DNA of 64,000 bases, taken from the NCBI GenBank assembly GCA_965602805.1, contig CBFCZK010000010.1, positions 50,144 to 114,143 of the forward strand, given 5' to 3'. Below, piece after piece: positions 27,159 to 36,404 of this stretch. The notes beneath the pieces are model-generated. The model saw only the letters and a program-made list of their open reading frames with translations, had not been told where the DNA came from and searched no databases. The translations under genes and the position numbers were made by a program. The DNA is from Thiomicrorhabdus sp965602805. GTDB lineage: Bacteria; Pseudomonadota; Gammaproteobacteria; Thiomicrospirales; Thiomicrospiraceae. Position 1 is the first letter of the stretch. Each line of letters begins with the position of its first letter.

Positions 27159-28634
27159 TTACTTCTGCATAATCAACGGTAAGAACAGTGAGCGGCCTTC
27201 TCTCAAGACGCGCACCGCCACTGAGCGGTTTTTTGGCAAATCTTTTAATAAGTTATCTAATGTTTTGATACTTTTGACGGGTTTGAAATCAATGGTAACA
27301 ATGACATCACCAGGACGTAAACCGGCACTTAAAGCTGGATTTTTAAAGACATTGGTTACCTTCACTCCAAATGGAATTTTCAATTGGCGTAACTCATTTT
27401 CATCCATCACAGCGACTTCTGCGCCTAAAAGATTGTGCTTCTGACGACTGGCTTGTTCTGTAGCCAGGGTTTCTGCTTTATCCAAAGAAGCCAACTTAAT
27501 CTTTACGGTCTTCTCCTTACCTTGGCGCAGTAGTTTAACGTTTACCTTTTTATTGATCGGAGTCACCCCTACGATGGGTGGTAAATCAGAAGACTGGGCA
27601 ATCTTTTTGCCATCAAACTCTAAAATAATATCACCAGGTTGAATGCCGGATTTTTCCGCTGGCGTATCAGGATAGACTTCCCCTACTAATGCTCCCATAG
27701 GCTTAGCCAAGCCGAATGACTCTGACAGTTCGCTGGTGACCTCTTGGACTTGAACGCCTAAGTAACCCCTCACAACCTTGCCATTGTCTTGTAACTGATT
27801 AACCACATTCATTGCAATATCGATGGGTATTGAGAAGGATAAACCCATCGCCCCACCACTTTTGCTATAAATCATCGAGTTAATACCCACGACTTCGCCG
27901 TCTAAATTAAACAGTGGCCCACCGGAGTTTCCTGGGTTAATCGCAATATCCGTTTGGATAAAGGGCACATACGTATCCTCCGGCAAAGCTCTCCCTAGAG
28001 CGGAAATAATGCCGTGCGTGACCGTGTTATCCAAACCAAATGGCTGGCCAATGGCTAAGACCCACTGGCCTACTTTTAGGTTATTTAAAGAACCGATTTT
28101 AGCAAAAGGCAAATCTGTAGCTGAAATCTTCAATAGCGCCACATCCGTTCTAGGATCTGAGCCTATGACTTTGGCTTTCAACTCTTTACGGTTACGCATG
28201 CGGACAATAATTTCATCAGCACCATCAATGACATGATGATTCGTTAAGATATAGCCATCTGCACTAATCACAAAACCTGACCCCAATGAATGAGATTGCT
28301 GCTTATTTTGCGGAATTTCAGGTTGTTTTTCAGGCGTTTTACCGCCAAATCGATCTCTAAACTGATCTAAATCAGTGCCTGGAATTCCGAAAAAATACCG
28401 CAACAACTCTTCTGGCATCCCTTGCAACGGGGAGTGTGACTGAGACGGACTTCGAACCACCTTTTTGGTGGTACTGATATTCACCACCACCTTATTGTTT
28501 TGTTCAACCAATTCGGTAAAGTCCGGTAAACCGTAACTATTAACCGTAGCCGCCATTGCCGTCGTAGCCATTAAAGGCTGAAATCCTAGCCATACAGCAA
28601 ATACTAAAGATGTTAAAACTGATATTTTTTTCAC
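27159..28634 (-). CDS. mucD: DegP/MucD-family periplasmic serine protease
   Basis: 491 residues with a signal peptide (cleavage after AMA, about 28). The trypsin-like domain has catalytic triad H134 (TNHHVIDGA), D164 (DPRTDVALLK) and S237 (NPGNSGGPLF), followed by two PDZ domains (about 290-375 and 400-490). It degrades or refolds damaged envelope proteins. Position between rseC/mucC and lepA matches mucD of Pseudomonas, hence the symbol; degQ is an equally usable name. A stand-alone terminator follows. Confidence 0.95.
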   Translation of the reverse strand: MKKISVLTSLVFAVWLGFQPLMATTAMAATVNSYGLPDFTELVEQNNKVVVNISTTKKVVRSPSQSHSPLQGMPEELLRYFFGIPGTDLDQFRDRFGGKTPEKQPEIPQNKQQSHSLGSGFVISADGYILTNHHVIDGADEIIVRMRNRKELKAKVIGSDPRTDVALLKISATDLPFAKIGSLNNLKVGQWVLAIGQPFGLDNTVTHGIISALGRALPEDTYVPFIQTDIAINPGNSGGPLFNLDGEVVGINSMIYSKSGGAMGLSFSIPIDIAMNVVNQLQDNGKVVRGYLGVQVQEVTSELSESFGLAKPMGALVGEVYPDTPAEKSGIQPGDIILEFDGKKIAQSSDLPPIVGVTPINKKVNVKLLRQGKEKTVKIKLASLDKAETLATEQASRQKHNLLGAEVAVMDENELRQLKIPFGVKVTNVFKNPALSAGLRPGDVIVTIDFKPVKSIKTLDNLLKDLPKNRSVAVRVLREGRSLFLPLIMQK

Positions 28635-28804
28635 AACAGAGTCCCCTTATACTTTAAAAACTTTAGATTTGTTCGAAAACACATTTAAACAAATATGGTT
28701 AAAATCTGACCTAATGACTAAGCCTTAAACTCTTGTTTTCAACCGTTTCTATAGAAAATTTAATCATTTGTTAAGTGGCTTATATCTACAACCTACTCTA
28801 CTTG

Positions 28805-29359
28805 CTAAGGCAAGCTCATCTCAGGCAAGACCGGTTGATAAATCTTATGCGTCAACCACCAACCCAGTGCTACGCCCATAAAACCGCCAATAATCGCAGC
28901 GATATCCGCAGCAGACTCGCTGGCATCTAAAACCCGTACACTAAACACACTAAACAGCACGGCAAATAAAAACAGGCCAATTAATGGTACACCGTAGGCC
29001 ATAAAGGAATGCTTAATCAATCGTGACTCATCCAAGGTTAATATAACGTGATCACCGACTTGAACATTGAGCGTGTTTCTCACTTTAATGGCACTTTGCG
29101 ATGTACTGGTAAACAAAGTCGCCAGCGCAGACGTACCGCAACCCGATGACGAAGCACAACCACTGCAACCCGATTGACGTTGAGCATCCACATAGGCAAA
29201 GTCACCTTCAAGAGAGGAGACAATGCCTGATTCACGTAACAGATGTGATTCATCTCCAGCAGTACTATTATCTAAATCAACCCCCACACTTAAGTCCAGT
29301 ACTGTTTTGCCTGAGGCAAGTTCTGCCTGTTGAACACGCTTAAACTCATTTTCATTCAT
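28805..29359 (-). CDS. rseC: RseC/MucC-family membrane protein
   Basis: 184 residues. The core is a beta domain with a Cys cluster (C65, C68, C74 in QRQSGCSGCASSSGCG), two membrane helices (about 110-160) and a short tail. The family acts with SigmaE control and with reduction of SoxR. It is unusual in an N-terminal extension of about 42 residues before the conserved ESGIVSSLEGDFAYVD, with no alternative ATG closer in. Also unusual is the absence of rpoE/algU, rseA/mucA and rseB/mucB, which normally lie just upstream. Confidence 0.88.
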   Translation of the reverse strand: MNENEFKRVQQAELASGKTVLDLSVGVDLDNSTAGDESHLLRESGIVSSLEGDFAYVDAQRQSGCSGCASSSGCGTSALATLFTSTSQSAIKVRNTLNVQVGDHVILTLDESRLIKHSFMAYGVPLIGLFLFAVLFSVFSVRVLDASESAADIAAIIGGFMGVALGWWLTHKIYQPVLPEMSLP

Positions 29360-29564
29360 CGTTTAACTTCACCCTTCTTACTAACTTTGTGGCATTTATC
29401 CGAGCTACTAAACTTAGTGTTTTGCAAAAACATCGGCATTTAAATAAAATGTCCCTACTTGGTATTCAAATATAATATGCTACCATTAAATAAATTATTC
29501 AAGTTTAGTTGAGCATTTACAAACTAAATGCGTATTCAATCCCTAGAAATTAAAAGGTTCCTGC

Positions 29565-31166
29565 TTGGCCGCTTCAACTCATAATTACAGTTTAAAAACG
29601 GATATATTAGTCATTGGTAGTGGTATCGCAGGACTTTCTGCAGCTCTTAAACTGGCAACTAAGCACTCTGTCATGTTACTTGCTAAATCCTCCTTAAATG
29701 AAGGTAGCACGAATTATGCACAAGGTGGCATTGCGGGAGTTCTCGACCCTTTTGACAGCATTGAAGCGCACATTACAGATACTCTGGATGCTGGCGCAGG
29801 CTTGTGTGACCCTAAAGCGGTTGCCGTTGTCGCAACCCATGCCGCTGAAGCGATTCAGGAACTGATTGATTTAGGCGTACCCTTTAGTAAACAGTCCAAT
29901 AGTGAATCCCCTTTCCCGTTTCACTTGACTCAAGAAGGTGGTCACAGTCACCGCCGCGTGATTCACGCCGCGGATCATACTGGCCAATCAGTCATCGACA
30001 CGTTGATTTCCTGCGTTAAAACACACCCAAACATCACGCTTTTACCTGAACACATTTCAATTGATCTGATTTTAAATAAAAAGCGTAATCGTTGTTTAGG
30101 CGCTTATGCCCTCAATAAAGCAGAGAAAAAGATTTATGGTATCGCCGCTGGTTTCACCATACTTGCCACTGGCGGCGCAAGTAAAGCCTATCTCTACACC
30201 AGCAACCCTGACACATCTACCGGAGATGGCATCGCCATGGCCTGGCGTGCTGGCTGTACTATTGGCAACATGGAGTTCAATCAATTCCACCCGACCTGCT
30301 TACACCACCCTAAGGATCGTTCATTCCTAATCAGTGAAGCGATTCGCGGTGAAGGTGGCATTCTGAAATTGCCAGATGGCAGTGCGTTTATGGCGAACTA
30401 TGATGCTCGTGCTGACCTTGCGCCGAGAGACATCGTGGCCCGCGCAATTGATCACGAGATGAAAAAGCACGGTATTGACTGCGTCTTTTTGGATATTTCA
30501 CACAAATCAAGTGACTATATTAAAGGCCACTTTCCAACCATTTACGAACGTTGCCTTAAAGTTGGTATTGATATCACTCGAGAGCCGATTCCTGTCGTCC
30601 CTGCTGCGCACTATACTTGTGGTGGCGTGATCACCGACTTAGAAGGCCGCACGTCTTTAGATGGGCTTTATGCAATTGGTGAAACCGCTTATACCGGTTT
30701 ACATGGCGCCAATCGTCTTGCCAGTAACTCTCTGGCTGAAGGTTTGGTCTTTGCCAAAATGGCCTCTCAAAGCATTGAAAAAGCCTTTCCACTGCTTGAA
30801 GAAACAGAGCATGAAACCAGACCTTGGGATTGCACTGGCATTACCGATCCCGCTGAAAAGATTCTCGTGAGTCACGATTGGGATGAACTGCGTCGAGTCA
30901 TGTGGGATTATGTAGGCATCGTACGCACTAACGAACGTCTCAAACGTGCCCGTCAACGCTTACGAAATCTACATAAAGAGATTGATGAATACTATCATCA
31001 ACACACGGTGACAAGTGATATCTTAGAATTAAGAAATCTCGTCATGGTGGCAGAATTAATGGTGATGAGTGCACAGCGTCGTAAAGAGAGCCGTGGCCTA
31101 CATTTTAATTTGGATTACCCTCATACCCATAAAAAAGCTAAGCCTACTATTTTAAAACCAAAGTAA
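29565..31166 (+). CDS. nadB: L-aspartate oxidase
   Basis: A flavoenzyme making iminoaspartate for NAD synthesis. 533 residues with the FAD motif VIGSGIAGLSAAL, the substrate-site block EGGHSHRRVIHAADHTG, and HGANRLASNSLAEGL near the C-terminus. I place the start at TTG 29565, since AAAAGG lies 8 nt before it and no in-frame ATG precedes the FAD motif. Divergent from rseC with a 205-bp gap. Confidence 0.95.
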   Translation: MAASTHNYSLKTDILVIGSGIAGLSAALKLATKHSVMLLAKSSLNEGSTNYAQGGIAGVLDPFDSIEAHITDTLDAGAGLCDPKAVAVVATHAAEAIQELIDLGVPFSKQSNSESPFPFHLTQEGGHSHRRVIHAADHTGQSVIDTLISCVKTHPNITLLPEHISIDLILNKKRNRCLGAYALNKAEKKIYGIAAGFTILATGGASKAYLYTSNPDTSTGDGIAMAWRAGCTIGNMEFNQFHPTCLHHPKDRSFLISEAIRGEGGILKLPDGSAFMANYDARADLAPRDIVARAIDHEMKKHGIDCVFLDISHKSSDYIKGHFPTIYERCLKVGIDITREPIPVVPAAHYTCGGVITDLEGRTSLDGLYAIGETAYTGLHGANRLASNSLAEGLVFAKMASQSIEKAFPLLEETEHETRPWDCTGITDPAEKILVSHDWDELRRVMWDYVGIVRTNERLKRARQRLRNLHKEIDEYYHQHTVTSDILELRNLVMVAELMVMSAQRRKESRGLHFNLDYPHTHKKAKPTILKPK

Positions 31167-31192
31167 AAGCGTCTTTTCACTATCCTAGCCAT

Positions 31193-31220
31193 AAAAAAAA
31201 GCGCATTAAGCGCTTTTTTT
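31193..31220. terminator. Bidirectional terminator between nadB and cheW
   Basis: An A-run, AGCGC, short loop, GCGCT and a T-run: symmetrical, so it can serve both convergent genes. Confidence 0.85.
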
Positions 31221-31255
31221 GCCTCCAAATTAGATTCTAACTAAAACCTACCAGA

Positions 31256-31816
31256 CTAGCCATTGCCTGTTGGCATATTCTCATTCACGCCGTCAGCCAC
31301 AATAGATTCAATCAACCCTTCTGCCGCCAGTTTATCGATATCAATTAAAATCACCATTCTACCGGTTGATTTATTACGCCCTTCCACCGCATTTTCTTGA
31401 GCAAGCGCTTGCTCTGCAGGCGTATTTTCTATTGTTGCCAAACCTAGAACGAATTGATCCTTTACAGACGTTGAAATATCCGGTGCTGGTTGCAGCTTAT
31501 TAAGGTCAAATACATGCACATCAGAAACCGCATCAACGACTAAACCTACAACACGCTCGCCTTGAGACGTAATCACGTGAACGACAATGACCACTGTCGT
31601 GCCATCAAAACTGGAATTTAATCTAAATTTTTCACGTAAATCAATGATCGGTACAACAGTCCCGCGTAAATCCACCACACCTTTTACAAAACTAGGAACA
31701 TTTGGCAAAGGGCTTGGCTCTGTCCAACCGCGAATTTCCTGAACACGGAGTATCTCAACCGCATACTCTTCGCTACCGATAATAAAGGTTAAAAACTCTT
31801 TGTTTGATTCCGACAC
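31256..31816 (-). CDS. cheW: CheW-like chemotaxis coupling protein
   Basis: 186 residues of CheW domain. FLTFIIGSEEYAVEILRVQEIRGWTEPSPLPNVPSFVKGVVDLRGTVVPIIDLR is the standard N-terminal block, which I read as the receptor/CheA interface. It couples methyl-accepting receptors to the kinase CheA. No other che genes are nearby, so this is a solitary copy; several CheW paralogues are common in such bacteria. Convergent with nadB. Confidence 0.93.
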   Translation of the reverse strand: MSESNKEFLTFIIGSEEYAVEILRVQEIRGWTEPSPLPNVPSFVKGVVDLRGTVVPIIDLREKFRLNSSFDGTTVVIVVHVITSQGERVVGLVVDAVSDVHVFDLNKLQPAPDISTSVKDQFVLGLATIENTPAEQALAQENAVEGRNKSTGRMVILIDIDKLAAEGLIESIVADGVNENMPTGNG

Positions 31817-32071
31817 GTCTTAACTCCGTCACACACTGGTTAACTTGACTTCAAAAAGCCTCTGGGCCCATCAAAGTGAATTCCTTATAAAAAGAATGTT
31901 TACATATTACTATACTTGAGAAGGAATTCAACTGCTTTTAACAGTGTTTGTGACGGCTTAAAGCCATAATATCGAGTAAGTGCAACGGCCAATAAATAAG
32001 CCAAGATATTTTGTGATTTTAAAGTCCTGCGGTATCATCTGCACACAGTTTAAGAATGAAGGATAAAGCCA

Positions 32072-33157
32072 ATGAGTTCCAGCGCCACTTTAGACCCACA
32101 ATGGCTAGACTTTCTAGCAGCACAAAATGCTAAATTTGACGAAGCAGGAAAAATCACAACCTTCGGACAAGCCGAATTAGAACGTTTTTTAATCAAAAAC
32201 GGCCCTGTTTTAACCAGTCTAACGCACCAAGCTCTGCTTAAAGTCACGGGTAGCGAAGCCGAGACTTTTTTACAAGGCCAGTTAAGCAATGACCTTAAAG
32301 ACGTTACAGACAGCAAAGCACAACTTTCTGCCTATTGTGACCCACAAGGCCAGGTATTGGTTTTATTCTTAATTTTTAAGTACCAAGGTGACTTCTACTT
32401 AAATTTTGATGGTTCTTTAAAAGAATCTATTCTCAAACGTTTACAAATGTTTGTAATGCGTGCCGATGTGCAATTCACCGATGTTTCTGACACGCTCATC
32501 CAGATAGGTTTTGCTGGCGAGTTTGGTGACTTGGATATTCAACGTCGTTTAAGCACGAAAGTAAAAGACGTTTACGAAACAGGTTATATCGATATTGATG
32601 GCATGCGTGACGTCTGTGTCGTTAAAGTTCCCGGACCTTACCATCGCTATGCTTTGTTTGGCCCAGCCGCGCAAATGCAAGAGACCTGGAAAAGTCTACG
32701 CAGCAATGCCGACCTAACCAACTCCTATGACTGGAACCTACTGAATATTGCCGCTGGCGTACCTGAAGTCAATGCTGACACCACCGCTCAATTTGTCGCC
32801 CAGTTCTTAAACTTAGATAAGTTGGATGCGATTAATTTCAAAAAAGGCTGTTTTCCTGGGCAAGAAATCATTGCACGCATGCATTATCGTGGAAAAGTCA
32901 CCAAACGTATGTTCCGCATTCGTTTTGAAGAGAGCCTAAACTTAAAAGCTGGCGAAGCACTGGTTTTAAAAGACTCAAACGATAAGAACCATAAGCTGAC
33001 GGTCATCAGTGAGAACCCAAACATCTACAATGGCACCTTGTGTTTAGCCATAGGCACGTTAAAATCGTTAGAAGCGGTTGAAGGCGATTTACTAACCGAA
33101 TCTGGTGCGCCTGCCATACTTGAGCCACTGCCTTATTCGGTAACGGACGACGAGTAA
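32072..33157 (+). CDS. ygfZ: Folate-binding protein YgfZ
   Basis: 361 residues, GcvT-related fold, involved in repair and maturation of some Fe-S enzymes. The family signature KKGCFPGQEIIARMHYRGK is present at about residues 265-285, as is the N-terminal LKVTGSEAETFLQGQLSND segment. Single gene, convergent with lysS; the two share the large palindromic terminator. Confidence 0.94.
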   Translation: MSSSATLDPQWLDFLAAQNAKFDEAGKITTFGQAELERFLIKNGPVLTSLTHQALLKVTGSEAETFLQGQLSNDLKDVTDSKAQLSAYCDPQGQVLVLFLIFKYQGDFYLNFDGSLKESILKRLQMFVMRADVQFTDVSDTLIQIGFAGEFGDLDIQRRLSTKVKDVYETGYIDIDGMRDVCVVKVPGPYHRYALFGPAAQMQETWKSLRSNADLTNSYDWNLLNIAAGVPEVNADTTAQFVAQFLNLDKLDAINFKKGCFPGQEIIARMHYRGKVTKRMFRIRFEESLNLKAGEALVLKDSNDKNHKLTVISENPNIYNGTLCLAIGTLKSLEAVEGDLLTESGAPAILEPLPYSVTDDE

Positions 33158-33187
33158 ACTGAATCTTAACAACGTTCAAATAAAGCT

Positions 33188-33245
33188 CAATAAAAAAGCC
33201 CGTTAAATTGACCAGGCCTGGTCAATTTAACGGGCTTTTTTATTG
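33188..33245. terminator. 58-bp perfect palindrome acting as bidirectional terminator
   Basis: Bases 33188-33216 are exactly the reverse complement of 33217-33245, with no loop in the DNA. The outer arms are CAATAAAAAAG/CTTTTTTATTG and the inner arms carry CCCGTTAAATTG. The centre is the iterated 12-mer ACCAGGCCTGGT (33211-33222). Position between the convergent ygfZ and lysS, with A- and T-runs, fits a two-way terminator. Confidence 0.93.
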
Positions 33246-33318
33246 TCTAATTTCTAAACAACCCTTCTAGTAGATTTCTAGGTAGGAGGTTTAGAGCTAG
33301 AAGGATTGCTACAAGATT

Positions 33319-34830
33319 TTACTGCTTGCGCATATGCGGAAACAACAAGACATCACGAATGGAAGCCGAATCAGTGAACAACATCACCAAACGGTCAATA
33401 CCGATACCTTCACCTGCGGTTGGTGGCATACCGTGCTCTAAAGCAGTAATGTAGTCTTCATCATAATGCATCGCTTCATCATCACCGGCATCTTTGGCTG
33501 CTACTTGTGACTTAAAGCGCTCCGCTTGGTCTTCGGCATCATTTAACTCGTTAAAGCCGTTAGCCAACTCACGACCACCGATGAACAACTCAAAACGATC
33601 GGTAATAAATGAGTCTTGATCATTACGACGTGCCAGTGGAGAAACTTCTGCGGGATACTCGGTAATGAACGTTGGATCCATTAGCTTTTCTTCAACGGTT
33701 TCTTCAAAAATTTCAGTAATGATTTTACCTAAACCATAACCTTCTTTAACATGAATCTTTAGGCTGTTCGCCAATTCTGTTGCCGACTCAATCGTCTCTA
33801 ACTGAGAAAGTTCAATACCTTCGTTATACTGTACAATCGAATCTTTCATGCTTAAACGTGCAAACGGCTTACCAAAATCAAATTCTTGCCCTTGATAAGG
33901 CACTTTAGTCGAGCCAACCGCTAATTCCGCCAACTCTTTCAGCAACTCTTCAGTGTAATCCATCAACTCGTTATAGTCCGTGTAAGACGCATAGAACTCA
34001 ACCATGGTAAATTCTGGATTGTGACGCGTTGAAAGGCCTTCATTACGGAAGCTGCGGTTAATTTCGAAAACACGCTCAAACCCACCGACCACTAAACGCT
34101 TAAGATAAAGCTCCGGTGCGATACGTAGGTAAAGCGGCATATCCAACGCATTGTGATGCGTGTTAAAAGGCTTGGCCGTTGCGCCACCCGGAATAACGTG
34201 CATCATTGGCGTTTCAACTTCCATGAAATCATGGCGGATTAGGAAGTTACGCACGTGCTGGACGATTTTTGAACGTAGCATGAAGGTTTCACGCGTTTCT
34301 TGATTGACGATCAAATCCACATAACGCTGACGGTAACGGACTTCTTGATCTTGCAGGCCATGAAACTTATCCGGTAATGGACGAATCGACTTAGTGATTA
34401 ACTCGATATGCTCAACGTGAATCGAAAGCTCGCCCGTATTGGTTTTAAACAAATAACCTTCCGCACCGACAATATCGCCTAAATCCCACTTCTTAAACTG
34501 AGTGTTATAAAAACCTTCTGGCAATTCATCACGGGTCACATAAATCTGAATGCGTCCGGTAGGATCCTGCAACGTCGCAAAACTGGCTTTGCCCATAATG
34601 CGACGTAACATCATACGTCCAGCGATCTTAACGCGCACAGGCTCAGCTTCTGCTAACTCTTCTTTGCTTTTAGCATCGTGCTGCAGCGTTAACTCTGCCG
34701 CATGATCCGCACGGCGAAACGTATTTGGGTATGAATGCCCGTCTTCTTTTAATGCATGAAGTTTTGCGCGGCGTTCTGCAATGATTTTATTCTCATCAAC
34801 TTCAGGCATTGTATTTTGTGTTTCGGACAT
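33319..34830 (-). CDS. lysS: Lysyl-tRNA synthetase (class II)
   Basis: 503 residues. An N-terminal OB anticodon-binding domain is followed by the class II core with motif 1 (FLIRHDFMEVETPMMHVIPGG), motif 2 (RVFEINRSFRNEGLSTRHNPEFTMVEFY) and motif 3 (GIGIDRLVMLF). It lies downstream of prfB on the same strand, as in E. coli, with two palindrome copies in the gap. Confidence 0.98.
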   Translation of the reverse strand: MSETQNTMPEVDENKIIAERRAKLHALKEDGHSYPNTFRRADHAAELTLQHDAKSKEELAEAEPVRVKIAGRMMLRRIMGKASFATLQDPTGRIQIYVTRDELPEGFYNTQFKKWDLGDIVGAEGYLFKTNTGELSIHVEHIELITKSIRPLPDKFHGLQDQEVRYRQRYVDLIVNQETRETFMLRSKIVQHVRNFLIRHDFMEVETPMMHVIPGGATAKPFNTHHNALDMPLYLRIAPELYLKRLVVGGFERVFEINRSFRNEGLSTRHNPEFTMVEFYASYTDYNELMDYTEELLKELAELAVGSTKVPYQGQEFDFGKPFARLSMKDSIVQYNEGIELSQLETIESATELANSLKIHVKEGYGLGKIITEIFEETVEEKLMDPTFITEYPAEVSPLARRNDQDSFITDRFELFIGGRELANGFNELNDAEDQAERFKSQVAAKDAGDDEAMHYDEDYITALEHGMPPTAGEGIGIDRLVMLFTDSASIRDVLLFPHMRKQ

Positions 34831-34863
34831 GGGATAACTCTCTTAACTTTAATTGGTAAAACG

Positions 34864-34900
34864 ACCAGGCCTGGTGGTTTTAAAAACGACCAGGCCTGGT
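34864..34900. repeat. Two tandem copies of the iterated palindrome between prfB and lysS
   Basis: ACCAGGCCTGGT at 34864-34875 and again at 34889-34900, each preceded by AAAACG, so a 25-bp unit is repeated. They sit about 35-70 bp upstream of the lysS start, in the leader of lysS. Confidence 0.9.
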
Positions 34901-35001
34901 AACTTAATAGATTGGAATATGAGCACTATTTTAAGGCTTTAAGCCATTAAAAACTAGTTAAACAGCACTTAACTTAGTGAAAGAGACTCTTTAACACAAT
35001 C

Positions 35002-36097
35002 TTAAATACCCGCTTTTAAACTGGCGACAATAAACTGGTCTAAATCGCCGTCCAGGACAGCCCCTGTATTACCGGTTTCGACATTGGTTCTTAAATCTTT
35101 GATACGCCCTGAATCCAATACATACGAACGGATTTGACTGCCCCAACCGATATCCGATTTAGAATCTTCTAACTCTTGCTTATCGGCATTACGACTTAAC
35201 ATCTCTAATTCATATAACTTAGCACGTAGCTGTTTCATCGCTTCGGCTTTGTTCTGATGCTGTGAACGCCCATTCTGACACTGAGTCACCGTATTGGTCG
35301 GCAGATGGGTAATACGTACCGCTGATTCCGTTTTGTTGACGTGCTGTCCACCCGCTCCACTGGCACGATAAACATCGATACGCAGATCCGCAGGGTTTAT
35401 ATCCACTTCAAAACTATCATCAATTTCAGGCGATATAAAAACCGATGCAAAGGAAGTATGGCGGCGATTACTTGAATCAAATGGCGATTTACGCACTAAA
35501 CGATGTACACCCGTTTCAGTGCGCAACCAACCAAACGCATAATCGCCCTGCACATGAATGGTCGCACCTTTAATCCCGGCGACATCTCCGGCGGTAATTT
35601 CGATGATTTCTGCTTTGAAGCCGCGACTGTCCGCCCAGCGCAGATACATTCTTAAAATCATATTGGCCCAGTCTTGTGCTTCCGTGCCACCCGAACCCGA
35701 CTGAATTTCTAAATAGGCATTATTGGGATCCATCTCACCCGAGAACATACGCTGAAATTCAAGCTTCTCTAACTTCGCACCCAAAGTATCCAAATCGACA
35801 ACCACTTCATCGACCATTTCCTGATCGTTTTCCATCTCAGCCATTTCAAGCAATTCCTTGAACGACTCGGTACCGGACTCCATCTCATCGATGGTGGAGA
35901 CAATCAAATCCAACTGAGACTTCTCTTTGCCTAAAGCCTGCGCTTTTTCGGGATCATTCCAAACATTAGGATCTTCAAGCTCTCGCGTGACTTCGTCTAA
36001 ACGTTCTGTACGGGCTTCATAGTCAAAGATACCCCCTAAGCACTTGCGTTCGTGCCTGGTAATCTTCAATACGAGTATAAATAGGATTAAGTTCCAT
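35002..36097 (-). CDS. prfB: Peptide chain release factor 2, with programmed +1 frameshift
   Basis: RF2 recognises UGA and UAA. The true start is ATG 36097 (MELNPIYTRIEDYQARTQ) after a GGAAG-type ribosome site. After 24 codons an in-frame TGA occurs at 36023-36025, in the classic context AGGGGG-TAT-CTT-TGA-C: an internal Shine-Dalgarno and slippery CTT. A +1 shift continues into 340 further codons for a 364-residue protein. The rest shows the anticodon tripeptide SPF (VRKSPFDSSNRRHTSF) and the GGQ catalytic motif (SGAGGQHVNK). Reading only one frame would wrongly start the gene at 36069. Confidence 0.97.
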
Positions 36098-36404
36098 TTT
36101 CTTCCACTTCCAAATCACTGTCAAAATATGCACGCATGATACCAGTATTCGCCCTATCCTGCTGAAATTATGAGCGATTCTAAGTTTTTAATAGCGTATT
36201 TTTTGAATCTTACGCCCTCAACTATTTTGCCTATTTAAGTCATTACATTTTTCCAAAAATTTAAAAAAACTTAGGCTTTAGTTTTATCGGCCGATACAAA
36301 TTGTATAAGAATTTGTCTATAAGAGACATTTCCCAATATTACAAATAAGCGTTAAGATAAACGTATTCGATCATAAAATATTCGACTAGAAAAGAGGTTC
36401 TATC
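36098..36404. promoter_or_regulatory. 307-bp divergent gap between prfB and the DUF5610 gene
   Basis: AT-rich; no gene seen. GCCGATAC at 36290-36297 resembles the flagellar sigma-28 -10 element (GCCGATAA), but the matching -35 is poor. The DUF5610 gene has AAAGAGG about 10 nt before its ATG. Confidence 0.3.

Noticed and set aside
35002..36069. prfB starting at ATG 36069 as a single frame
   Set aside because: The N-terminus MKITRHERKCLGG does not match RF2. The upstream zero frame from 36097 and the classic shift site explain the gene fully.
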